From an uncultured Sphingobacteriaceae bacterium (lineage in GTDB: Bacteria > Bacteroidota > Bacteroidia > Sphingobacteriales > Sphingobacteriaceae): a DNA stretch of 28,206 bases. This document shows positions 8,830 to 15,869 of this stretch, piece by piece. The number at the start of each line of letters is the position of its first letter. Within the stretch, counting starts at the first letter, position 1. The translations under genes and the position numbers were made by a program. The stretch spans positions 1-28,206 of the forward strand of contig CAMPKC010000058.1 of NCBI GenBank assembly GCA_946887045.1. The letters run 5' to 3'. The notes under the pieces are model-generated. The model was given only the letters and a program-made list of their open reading frames with translations. It made no database searches and had not been told where the DNA came from.

Positions 8830-8837
8830 CAAAATTA
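8830..8837 (-). promoter_or_regulatory. -7 box almost abutting the OstA-like GTG start
   Basis: On the minus strand this reads TAATTTTG, an exact TAnnTTTG match, followed by CAAG and then the GTG start. The transcript would start at or very near the GTG. The -33 region holds only a weak TTTAG match at about 16 bases. Confidence 0.45.
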
Positions 8838-8908
8838 GTTTTTTATAAGCATCTAAATATACTCTCTGCGTTAAAGTATGTTAAGCCGGTAAATACAAGA
8901 TATTTAGA

Positions 8909-8916
8909 TATTTTTG
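8909..8916 (+). promoter_or_regulatory. -7 box almost abutting the tilS start
   Basis: TATTTTTG is an exact TAnnTTTG match with four bases (GAAA) between it and the tilS ATG, again predicting a leaderless or near-leaderless mRNA. The -33 region has no good TTG. It is back-to-back with the divergent OstA-like promoter, only 71 bases away. Confidence 0.45.
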
Positions 8917-8920
8917 GAAA

Positions 8921-10264
8921 ATGTTGCCTGTAAACAGATTCTTATCTTTTGTTGAGCTGAACAAGCTATTTACGCACACAGATAAAATTTTACTTGCTGT
9001 TAGCGGTGGAAAAGATTCTGTTTTAATGACCCATTTGTTTAACGAAACAGGTTTTGCTTTTGGTATTGCACACTGTAACTTTAAGCTCAGGGGCGATGAA
9101 TCGGAGAAGGATCAAGATTTCACACGCGAACTTGCCCGGCAAGTTGATGCACCCTTTTTTAGTACAACTTTTAATACCCGCGCTTTCGTTGAGGAGCATA
9201 AAATATCTGTGCAAATGGCAGCCCGCCAGCTACGATACGATTGGTTCGAGCAAATTCGAAGGGATAACGCCTATGATTATGTCGCACTTGCACATCATCA
9301 AAGCGACACCACAGAAACTGTTTTATTAAATCTTGTTCGCGGCACCGGAATTGCAGGGTTGCATGGAATTTTGCCGAAACGAGAAAAGCTGGTCAGGCCT
9401 TTATTATTTTTAACTCGGCAAGAGATCGACGGTTTAATTGCTGAAAATAAGTTCCCCTACCGCGAAGACAGTTCGAACAGTTCTGCCAAGTATGCCCGCA
9501 ACAAATTAAGGATCGACGTTATTCCAAAATTAAAAGAAATCAATCCACACCTCGAAGCGACCTTCGAAACAAATAGTCGCCGGTTTAAAGACCTGGAGGA
9601 CTTTCTGAATCTTCAAACCGAACAATTACGAAAGGATATTTTTCAAACGCTCCCTTACGGGGATGTACACATCGAACTTCAGGATCTTAAAAAGTTAAAT
9701 CCAAAGAATTTACTTCTGTACGAACTTTTTAAACCCTATAATTTTTCTGAAGCGGTGCTTGAAGATCTCTCGCGTTCGTGGGACGGGCAACCGGGAAAAG
9801 TATTTGAATCAGCTACACATTTTTTATTACTCGATAGAATGGCTTTGATCCTAAGCCCCAGAACCAAAGCGGAATTTTCATCAATTTTAGTGTTTAAAGG
9901 AGAAAGTAATATTAACTGGGGGCAGATAAACGTTAAAATAAAGGTGCTTGATTCAGAAAATTTTATTCCCTCAGGCGACAACAATTTTGCGTTTTTCGAC
10001 GAAACCCTGTTACAATTCCCACTAAAATTACGTCATTGGAATAAAGGGGATTATTTCTATCCTTTCGGGATGAAGGGAAAGAAAAAGATGAGTGATTATT
10101 TTACTGAAAAGAAGATACCGCTTAACACAAAAAACAACATTCCAATATTAGAAAACGGCAATGGAGATGTGCTGTGGGTTGCCGGTTACCGGTCGGACGA
10201 TCGTTATAAGGTAACAGAGCAGACAAAAAAAGTTATTATATTCGAAATTCAAAAACAGCAATGA
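8921..10264 (+). CDS. tilS: tRNA(Ile)-lysidine synthetase
   Basis: A 447-aa PP-loop ATPase that attaches lysine to C34 of the CAU-anticodon tRNA-Ile, converting its decoding from AUG to AUA; essential in most bacteria. The PP-loop SGGKDS is at residues 28-33 after the strand ILLAV. Other family marks are AHCNFKLRGDES, the AHHQSDTTETVLLNLVRGTG segment with its metal-binding histidines, and the SNSSAKYARNKLR loop. The C-terminal TilS domain is also present (HWNKGDYFYPFGMKGKKKMS, ending VLWVAGYRSDDRYKVT). Length and both domains are normal. Its stop overlaps the start of the next gene by ATGA, implying translational coupling. Confidence 0.97.
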   Translation: MLPVNRFLSFVELNKLFTHTDKILLAVSGGKDSVLMTHLFNETGFAFGIAHCNFKLRGDESEKDQDFTRELARQVDAPFFSTTFNTRAFVEEHKISVQMAARQLRYDWFEQIRRDNAYDYVALAHHQSDTTETVLLNLVRGTGIAGLHGILPKREKLVRPLLFLTRQEIDGLIAENKFPYREDSSNSSAKYARNKLRIDVIPKLKEINPHLEATFETNSRRFKDLEDFLNLQTEQLRKDIFQTLPYGDVHIELQDLKKLNPKNLLLYELFKPYNFSEAVLEDLSRSWDGQPGKVFESATHFLLLDRMALILSPRTKAEFSSILVFKGESNINWGQINVKIKVLDSENFIPSGDNNFAFFDETLLQFPLKLRHWNKGDYFYPFGMKGKKKMSDYFTEKKIPLNTKNNIPILENGNGDVLWVAGYRSDDRYKVTEQTKKVIIFEIQKQQ

Positions 10265-10743
10265 CAAATACGCCCACTTTTACTGAAAAGCAATATCTTG
10301 GAAGAGATTTCAACCGCATTAGTATTCGTGTGGTGATGATAATCTTCGCGTTTGCGGCTTATTTTGTAACCGAAAATCGCGACCGTAATGGTGAACTTTT
10401 TTTAATCGTAGGATTCTCTATTCTGATCGTTTCAATATTAATGCTGTTTATGGTGCATTTCCGAACCACCATTAAAAATAAAAGTGTGATTCTGGACGGC
10501 TTATGGACCACGAAACTTGTTAAAATCGACTTAAACAGCATTGTTAAAGTTGAGAAGAAACCTTATAGCACTTTTCTGATAAATAATCCGGTTTATAATC
10601 TTCACCAGAAAGGAAAAATAAGATTTTATGCCGGCGGGAAAGATGCTGTAAGTCTTACCGACAGAGACGGACTGGAATATATTATCGGGACCCAGCATCA
10701 GGACGAATTCGAAAAAGCCATCAAAGACGCGATGAAAAACTAG
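10261..10743 (+). CDS. Small membrane protein with PH-like cytoplasmic domain
   Basis: A 160-aa protein with two predicted membrane segments (about 21-36 and 46-66) joined by a short charged loop. A soluble C-terminal part (about 70-160) alternates beta strands and ends in an amphipathic helix (HQDEFEKAIKDAMKN). This layout resembles bacterial PH-like membrane proteins (YdbT/DUF-type), but no diagnostic motif is present and the function is unknown. Its ATG overlaps the tilS stop (ATGA at 10261-10264), so it is very probably translated with tilS. It ends 28 bases before the convergent oxygenase gene. Confidence 0.75.
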   Translation: MTNTPTFTEKQYLGRDFNRISIRVVMIIFAFAAYFVTENRDRNGELFLIVGFSILIVSILMLFMVHFRTTIKNKSVILDGLWTTKLVKIDLNSIVKVEKKPYSTFLINNPVYNLHQKGKIRFYAGGKDAVSLTDRDGLEYIIGTQHQDEFEKAIKDAMKN

Positions 10744-10771
10744 AAGTTCTTCATCCTGAATCCCACTAAAT

Positions 10772-11734
10772 CTACATCTTCAGACCAATTTCTTTTAAGC
10801 GTTCATCCAAATATTCACCGGCAGTTATATCGGGATAAGCTTTTGGATGCTGTTCATCAATACAACTATCCAGGCATGTTAAAGCTACCGATGATTTGGG
10901 ATGTAAAAAGAATGGAACAGAATAACGCGAATTCTTCATAAATTCTTTCGGTGGATTTACCACTCTGTGCGTGGTAGATTTAAGCCTGTTGTTCGTTAAA
11001 CGTTGTAACATATCGCCAACATTTACAACAATATCTTCGCCCTGTGCTTTTACCGGATACCAGTCGCCGTTTACAGTGAGTACTTCCAACCCATCCGCAC
11101 TCGCTCCAATTAGCAGTGTTATCAAATTGATATCCTCGTGTGCACCTGCTCTGACTGCACCCAAAGGGAGAGAATCGGGATCTGCAATGGGGAAATAATG
11201 AATGCCTCGCAAAATCGAGTTCCCATTATGAATTTTATCAGCGAAATAATTTTCATCCAGACCCAAGAACAGAGAGATAGCAGACATTAAATTTTTTCCG
11301 GCCAGATCAAGCTTTTCGAAAACTTCTTTTGTTACTTCATTAAACCGGGGAAGCTCTTCAACAATCATGTTTTCAGGATATTCTACCTGCACTTTATCTC
11401 CATTGGTAACCGTCTGCCCCCGCTGCCAAAACTCCTTTAAGTCCGCCGTTTTAGAATCCTTTGCCTTCTCTTTGCCTTTACTGGTATACCCTCGCTGACC
11501 GGCCAAAGCAGGATCCTCATACTTCCCTTTTATATCGTCAGGAAGATCAAAAAACTTTTTAACCTCAGCATATAATTCGGTGAGTAAAGCAGGCGGGAGG
11601 CCGTGATTAGCAATAGTTATAAAGCCGGTCTCTGTAAAGGCTTTACCTAAATCATCAGAGAATTTTTTCTTCTGTTGGGGTGTTCCGCCAAGAAAATCAT
11701 TCAGATCGAGTCGGGGAATATTTATTTCCGCCAT
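10772..11734 (-). CDS. 2-oxoglutarate/Fe(II)-dependent oxygenase, isopenicillin N synthase family
   Basis: A 320-aa soluble enzyme of the non-haem iron oxygenase superfamily. The N-terminal DIOX_N region (residues 5-105) includes the typical GFITIANHG segment. The C-terminal double-stranded beta-helix carries the iron triad H199-x-D201...H256 (AGAHEDINLITLL; TTHRVVNP) and the 2-oxoglutarate-binding R270-x-S272. The family uses 2-oxoglutarate, Fe(II) and O2 to hydroxylate or desaturate small molecules; the substrate here is unknown. All active-site residues are intact, so it should be active. It stands alone, divergent from the sulfite reductase block across a 248-base gap. The ATG at 11734 precedes the family's usual 'IPvIDL'-type opening (INIPRLDLNDF). 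Confidence 0.93.
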   Translation of the reverse strand: MAEINIPRLDLNDFLGGTPQQKKKFSDDLGKAFTETGFITIANHGLPPALLTELYAEVKKFFDLPDDIKGKYEDPALAGQRGYTSKGKEKAKDSKTADLKEFWQRGQTVTNGDKVQVEYPENMIVEELPRFNEVTKEVFEKLDLAGKNLMSAISLFLGLDENYFADKIHNGNSILRGIHYFPIADPDSLPLGAVRAGAHEDINLITLLIGASADGLEVLTVNGDWYPVKAQGEDIVVNVGDMLQRLTNNRLKSTTHRVVNPPKEFMKNSRYSVPFFLHPKSSVALTCLDSCIDEQHPKAYPDITAGEYLDERLKEIGLKM

Positions 11735-11982
11735 AGTGGTATTTTTTTAAGACACAAGTATGCAAAAAAGCTATAAAAAATTATACAAAGTACGTTTTTT
11801 GGTCAAATTGCAGGTGTCTGAATGCGGTTATTACAGGCTGTAGTAAAATTTTCAACAACCCATTCTACACAAATCATAAACTCTTTTAGATTACAACAAT
11901 TTGACATGCCGAGTGAACTTAAATTTTCATAAAAAATGCTTTTTGCGTAATATTGCAAATTAAACTATTAAATCTATAGGAA
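11735..11982. other. Intergenic region between the oxygenase and reductase genes
   Basis: AT-rich 248-base divergent spacer. No known riboswitch fold is recognised. Possible plus-strand promoter elements are TTG at 11901-11903 with TAAATTTT at 11920-11927 (spacer 16, slightly short), or TAATATTG at 11948-11955. Both are imperfect. No clear minus-strand promoter is seen. Confidence 0.3.
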
Positions 11983-14097
11983 ATGCAAAGTTTCAGGACT
12001 GAATTAGAAAATCCGATTGTAGAAAAAGATATAATTGAGTTGGAGAAAAAGATTCGGATGTTCCGCGAAGGCGAAATTCACGAAGAAAAATTCAGAAGTT
12101 TACGATTAGCCAGAGGTATTTATGGCCAGCGTCAGCCTGGAGTTCAAATGATCCGAATTAAACTTCCTTACGGCCGTGTAACTACCAAGCAACTGGACCG
12201 CATTTCTGACGTGTCTGATAAATACGCTACAGGCAATCTTCACATTACAACTCGTCAGGACATTCAAATACACTTTGTAAGTCTGGAACGTACGCCAGAG
12301 CTTTGGGCAGAATTAGAACAAGATTCTATTACTCTTCGAGAAGCCTGCGGAAATACAGTTAGAAACGTAACTGCATCTCCGCTTGCAGGAGTAGATCCGA
12401 ACGAACCCTTTGATGTTACGCCATATGCACATGCTTTTTTCGAGTATCTTTTAAGAAACCCGATATGCCAGGACATGGGCCGCAAATTTAAAATTGCGTT
12501 CTCATCTTCCGAAAAAGACACCGCTTATGCCTTTATACACGATTTAGGTTTCATCCCTAAAGTGAAAATCGAAAATGGCGAGGAAGTTCGTGGGTTCAAG
12601 ATTGTTTTTGGCGGAGGGCTTGGATCTCAGCCTCATGTTGCAGAATTAGCTTCAGAATTTATCCATGAAGATTATATAATTCCTTTTGCTGAATCGATTA
12701 TCAGAATTTTCGATCGTTACGGTGAACGCGCAAAAAGAATGAAAGCACGTATGAAATACCTGCTTCAGGATATCGGCAGAGAAACATTATTAGAACTTGC
12801 AGAAAAAGAGAGACTTGCATTAAAAAACAAGATCTTTAAAATTGACAGAACTGTAAATAGCACTTTTGAATTACCTACAGGCACAGTGCCGGTAATTGAA
12901 ATTACAGATCCTGTTAAATACGAACAGTGGTTAAAAACCAATATATACCCTCAGAAACAAACCGGATATGTCTCCGTTGGACTTAGAATCCAGAACGGAG
13001 ATATTAAAACTCCTGTTGCGAGAAAATTGATTGCAATAATCCGCGAGACGGCTTCTGATGATATTCGTTTAACTCAGAATCAGGGAATGCTTATTCGTTT
13101 TGTTAAAGAAGAAAACCTTCCTTACCTGTTCGAGAAATTAAATGAACTTGGATTGGCAACACCAGGTTTTGAAAGCGTTGCTGACATTACCTCATGCCCT
13201 GGAACTGATACTTGTAATCTGGGAATTTCAAACAGTACAGGTATTACCCGCGAGTTGGAGAGAGTAATTCAGGATGAATATCCCGATTTAATTTACAATA
13301 AAGATATAACCATTAAAATAAGTGGGTGTATAAATGCCTGCGGTCAGCATTCAAATACTGCTATCGGTTTTCACGGCTCAAGCATGAAAATCGGACCACT
13401 GGTTGCTCCTGCTTTGCAGGTGTTGCTGGGTGGTGGCCCTACCGGTGACGGCAATGGCGTGGCATCAGAAAAAATTGTTAAGGTTCCAAGTAAACGCGGA
13501 CCACAGGTTTTGAGAGACGTTTTAAATGACTATCAAAAAAATGCTCTGGAAGGCGAACTTTTCAATCAATATTATACACGTCAAGGTAAGATTTACTTCT
13601 ACGATTTATTAAGCCCGCTTTCCAAACATGATGGAATAACTGATGATGATTTCATTGACTGGGAACAAAGTGAGGCTTATAAACCGGCAATTGGTGTCGG
13701 CGAGTGTGCCAGTGTAATGATTGATTTAATTGCTGTTTTACTGATCGAAGCCGAAGAGAAAATTCAAAAAGCTGATGAATCTTTCGCAGCGGGAGAATAT
13801 TCTGACGCTATATACTACGCTTATACAGGATTTATCAATTCGGCAAAGGCTTTATTAGTTTCGGAAGATAAAAAAACCAATACTCAGGCAGGCATTATTA
13901 AAGACTTTGATGAGTTTTTTGTTAGCTCAGGTAAAGTTAAACTGGATGTAAGTTTTCAGGAGTTGGTTTATCAGTTAAACACGCAAGAGCCTAGTAAAGA
14001 GTTTGCTGAATACTATATCAATCAATCAAAAATATTTAATCGGCAATTGACAGAATACCGTAACGCTCAATTGCAAAATCAGGAAGCACAGGCTTAA
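11983..14097 (+). CDS. Siroheme-dependent sulfite/nitrite reductase with C-terminal HEPN domain
   Basis: A 704-aa protein. Residues 1-560 are a complete siroheme/4Fe-4S assimilatory reductase with the two-fold repeat of this family. The cluster/siroheme cysteines are C405-x5-C411 and C449-x3-C453. The siroheme carboxylate-binding residues match R91 (TTRQD), R127 (VRNV) and K168/K170 (RKFK) of E. coli SiR. Such enzymes carry out six-electron reduction of sulfite to sulfide or nitrite to ammonia, taking electrons from ferredoxin or a flavoprotein. Residues about 590-690 form an added helical HEPN domain (DAIYYAYTGFINSAKALL ... IIKDFDEFFVSSGK). The HEPN ribonuclease motif (R-x4-6-H) is not visible, so a binding or assembly role is more likely. 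Sulfite is the favoured substrate only by inference. Siroheme synthase follows one base after the stop. Confidence 0.92.
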   Translation: MQSFRTELENPIVEKDIIELEKKIRMFREGEIHEEKFRSLRLARGIYGQRQPGVQMIRIKLPYGRVTTKQLDRISDVSDKYATGNLHITTRQDIQIHFVSLERTPELWAELEQDSITLREACGNTVRNVTASPLAGVDPNEPFDVTPYAHAFFEYLLRNPICQDMGRKFKIAFSSSEKDTAYAFIHDLGFIPKVKIENGEEVRGFKIVFGGGLGSQPHVAELASEFIHEDYIIPFAESIIRIFDRYGERAKRMKARMKYLLQDIGRETLLELAEKERLALKNKIFKIDRTVNSTFELPTGTVPVIEITDPVKYEQWLKTNIYPQKQTGYVSVGLRIQNGDIKTPVARKLIAIIRETASDDIRLTQNQGMLIRFVKEENLPYLFEKLNELGLATPGFESVADITSCPGTDTCNLGISNSTGITRELERVIQDEYPDLIYNKDITIKISGCINACGQHSNTAIGFHGSSMKIGPLVAPALQVLLGGGPTGDGNGVASEKIVKVPSKRGPQVLRDVLNDYQKNALEGELFNQYYTRQGKIYFYDLLSPLSKHDGITDDDFIDWEQSEAYKPAIGVGECASVMIDLIAVLLIEAEEKIQKADESFAAGEYSDAIYYAYTGFINSAKALLVSEDKKTNTQAGIIKDFDEFFVSSGKVKLDVSFQELVYQLNTQEPSKEFAEYYINQSKIFNRQLTEYRNAQLQNQEAQA

Positions 14098-14098
14098 A

Positions 14099-14830
14099 AT
14101 GTCGGAAATTGTTTCTGAAAACCACGCCGCCAACGATACTCCTAAAGAGCAGAACACACTTTTTCCGGTTTTTTTCAAGCTGGAAAAAGTGATTACTTTA
14201 GTTGTCGGGGGTGGATATGTGGCATCAGAAAAGCTAACTGCTATTTACAACAACAGTCCGAAAGCCAATATTCGCCTGGTTGCCACAGAAATAAATTCTG
14301 ATGTAAAAGCTTTCATTGAAAAGTATAAAATCCCTTGTCATGAACGTCCTTTCGAAGCTTCCGACCTCGAGGAAATAGACCTGGCCATTATTGCCATTAA
14401 TGACAGGGAGATTAGCACACAAATCCATACTGCATGTACCGCTAAAGGGGTGCTTACAAATGTTGCCGATAAACCCGAACTATGTGACTTTTATTTAAGC
14501 TCCGTAGTTCAGAAGGGGAACCTAAAGATGGCGATATCCACAAACGGAAAATCTCCAACCATAGCAAAAAGGGTTAAGGAAGTTCTTAATGAAACCTTTC
14601 CTGAAGAAATGGATAAGGTTCTGGATAACATGGAAAATATCCGCAAAAAACTGCGGGGAGACTTTTCAGATAAGGTTCGTCAGCTTAATGATATAACTTC
14701 AGTACTGGCGTCGGACACTGAAAAACAGGAAGCCAAAAAAAAACCGATCAACTACTTATTATATTTCGCTGCAGCCATTGGCTTTATGATTCTTGGGTAT
14801 TTGCTGATTCCGATCATACTCGATATCTGA
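14099..14830 (+). CDS. Siroheme synthase (precorrin-2 dehydrogenase/ferrochelatase) with C-terminal membrane anchor
   Basis: A 243-aa protein whose residues 20-200 match the CysG N-terminal/Met8p family. It oxidises precorrin-2 with NAD and inserts iron to give siroheme, the cofactor of the gene just upstream. The NAD-binding loop is VVGGGYVASEK (35-45). The catalytic aspartate region is TNVADKPELCDF with D124 aligned to CysG D104. The STNGKSPTIAKRVKE substrate loop follows. Unlike most family members it ends in a hydrophobic segment (about 217-241), predicted to be a single membrane anchor. The methyltransferase needed for precorrin-2 (CobA/SUMT) is not in the window. It starts one base after the reductase stop, so coupled translation is expected. 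Confidence 0.9.
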   Translation: MSEIVSENHAANDTPKEQNTLFPVFFKLEKVITLVVGGGYVASEKLTAIYNNSPKANIRLVATEINSDVKAFIEKYKIPCHERPFEASDLEEIDLAIIAINDREISTQIHTACTAKGVLTNVADKPELCDFYLSSVVQKGNLKMAISTNGKSPTIAKRVKEVLNETFPEEMDKVLDNMENIRKKLRGDFSDKVRQLNDITSVLASDTEKQEAKKKPINYLLYFAAAIGFMILGYLLIPIILDI

Positions 14831-14840
14831 GCTGAAATCC

Positions 14841-14848
14841 TATATTTG
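14841..14848 (+). promoter_or_regulatory. -7 box for the Rrf2 regulator
   Basis: TATATTTG is an exact TAnnTTTG match placed between the siroheme synthase stop and the Rrf2 start, 23 bases before the TTG. It suggests the regulator has its own promoter besides read-through. No TTG is seen at the -33 distance. Confidence 0.4.
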
Positions 14849-14871
14849 CTATACTAACTCTATAGAGAACC

Positions 14872-15333
14872 TTGCTTACTAAAAAAACTAAATACGCAGT
14901 AAAGGCCTTAATGGCACTCGCGAGAAACAAGGAAAATAAGCCGATGCTGATTTCTGAAATCGCTGCTAAAGAACAGTTGCCTAAGAAATTTCTGGAGGCG
15001 ATTTTATTAGAGCTGAAACGCAATGGTTTTCTGGGCAGTAAAAAAGGTGCGGGAGGTGGATATTACCTCATCAAAAAGGCGGATGAGATAATTCTGGCCG
15101 CCATTATACGGGTAATTGACGGACCAATAGCATTACTCCCTTGTGTGAGTTTAAATTTTTACGAGCGCTGCGAAGAATGCATTGACGAGGCTTATTGCGG
15201 CATACGTCATGTGATGAAAGATGTACGGGACGCTACTCTGAAGATCCTTACAGAAACCACCCTGGCAGATATGATTGCGAAAGAAGATGCTATTAAGGAA
15301 AAAATCGCGCATGGCGAGGTTAATGAACATTAA
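14872..15333 (+). CDS. Rrf2-family transcriptional regulator
   Basis: A 153-aa winged-helix DNA-binding protein. The N-terminal helix opens with the family-typical TKKTKYAVKALMALA. The recognition helix region is EQLPKKFLEAILLELKRNG, and the wing is KKGAGGGYYL. Four cysteines follow at C91, C100, C103 and C109, positioned like the Fe-S or redox-sensing cysteines of IscR/NsrR/RsrR-type members. Whether a cluster is bound cannot be told. The start is TTG at 14872: an in-frame TAG lies nine bases upstream and the next ATG (codon 14) would cut the first helix. Its position right after a reductase and siroheme synthase suggests it controls sulfur or nitrite assimilation, as CymR does in Firmicutes; this is an inference. 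Confidence 0.92.
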   Translation: MLTKKTKYAVKALMALARNKENKPMLISEIAAKEQLPKKFLEAILLELKRNGFLGSKKGAGGGYYLIKKADEIILAAIIRVIDGPIALLPCVSLNFYERCEECIDEAYCGIRHVMKDVRDATLKILTETTLADMIAKEDAIKEKIAHGEVNEH

Positions 15334-15448
15334 AGGCGGTCATTTATTCTCTAAATTTTTGGTTTTTTCTATCCTGTCAGGCAAGTTTTGTAACAATTGA
15401 AGAAATTTTAGCACGAAACTTTAAAATTTATTACATTGCAGTCTAACT

Positions 15449-15859
15449 ATGCATTCAAATCCGCCTAAAATTGCTGTTGTTGATGATGATCAAATTTATC
15501 AGTTCATAATCAACCGTACTCTTGCTAAGCTCCATTTTAATAGTAAAATTCTAAATTTTCCTAATTGTGCAGACTTTTTCAACTTTCTGAAAAGAAATTC
15601 GACGAATACAGACCTTCTTCCCGATCTGGTTCTGCTTGACTTAAATACATCTTTTATGAATGGCTGGGAGTTTTTAGAATCTTACGAAGGAATTAAAAGT
15701 TCTCTGAAAAAAGATCCTGACATCTATTTAGTTTCTTCATCGGTCGATCCAAATGATCTCGACCTGGCCGAAAAGAATCCGAATTTATCAGGTTTCGTAT
15801 CCAAGCCATTAAGTCCCGAACAATTGTTAGAAATGATTGATAGAGTGGCTGTTAAATAA
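15449..15859 (+). CDS. Orphan single-domain response regulator (CheY-like receiver)
   Basis: A 136-aa receiver domain with no output domain. The acidic pocket is D12-D13-D14, the phosphoacceptor is D64 (LVLLDLN), the switch Ser/Thr is S97 (LVSSS) and the conserved lysine is K119 (FVSKPLS). All residues needed for phosphorylation are intact. Single-domain regulators act by binding partner proteins; many in Bacteroidota receive phosphate from hybrid kinases encoded elsewhere. No kinase is nearby, so its partners are unknown. It ends only 10 bases from the convergent treY-malQ stop, with no visible hairpin between. Confidence 0.93.
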   Translation: MHSNPPKIAVVDDDQIYQFIINRTLAKLHFNSKILNFPNCADFFNFLKRNSTNTDLLPDLVLLDLNTSFMNGWEFLESYEGIKSSLKKDPDIYLVSSSVDPNDLDLAEKNPNLSGFVSKPLSPEQLLEMIDRVAVK

Positions 15860-15869
15860 ACGTTCCTGA

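Noticed and set aside
11735..11982. A SAM or other sulfur riboswitch before the reductase
   Set aside because: I could not find a conserved riboswitch core or a convincing multi-stem fold in this AT-rich spacer.
13750..14097. HEPN domain as part of a toxin-antitoxin module
   Set aside because: No nucleotidyltransferase partner is adjacent, the RNase motif is not visible, and the domain is fused to a metabolic enzyme.
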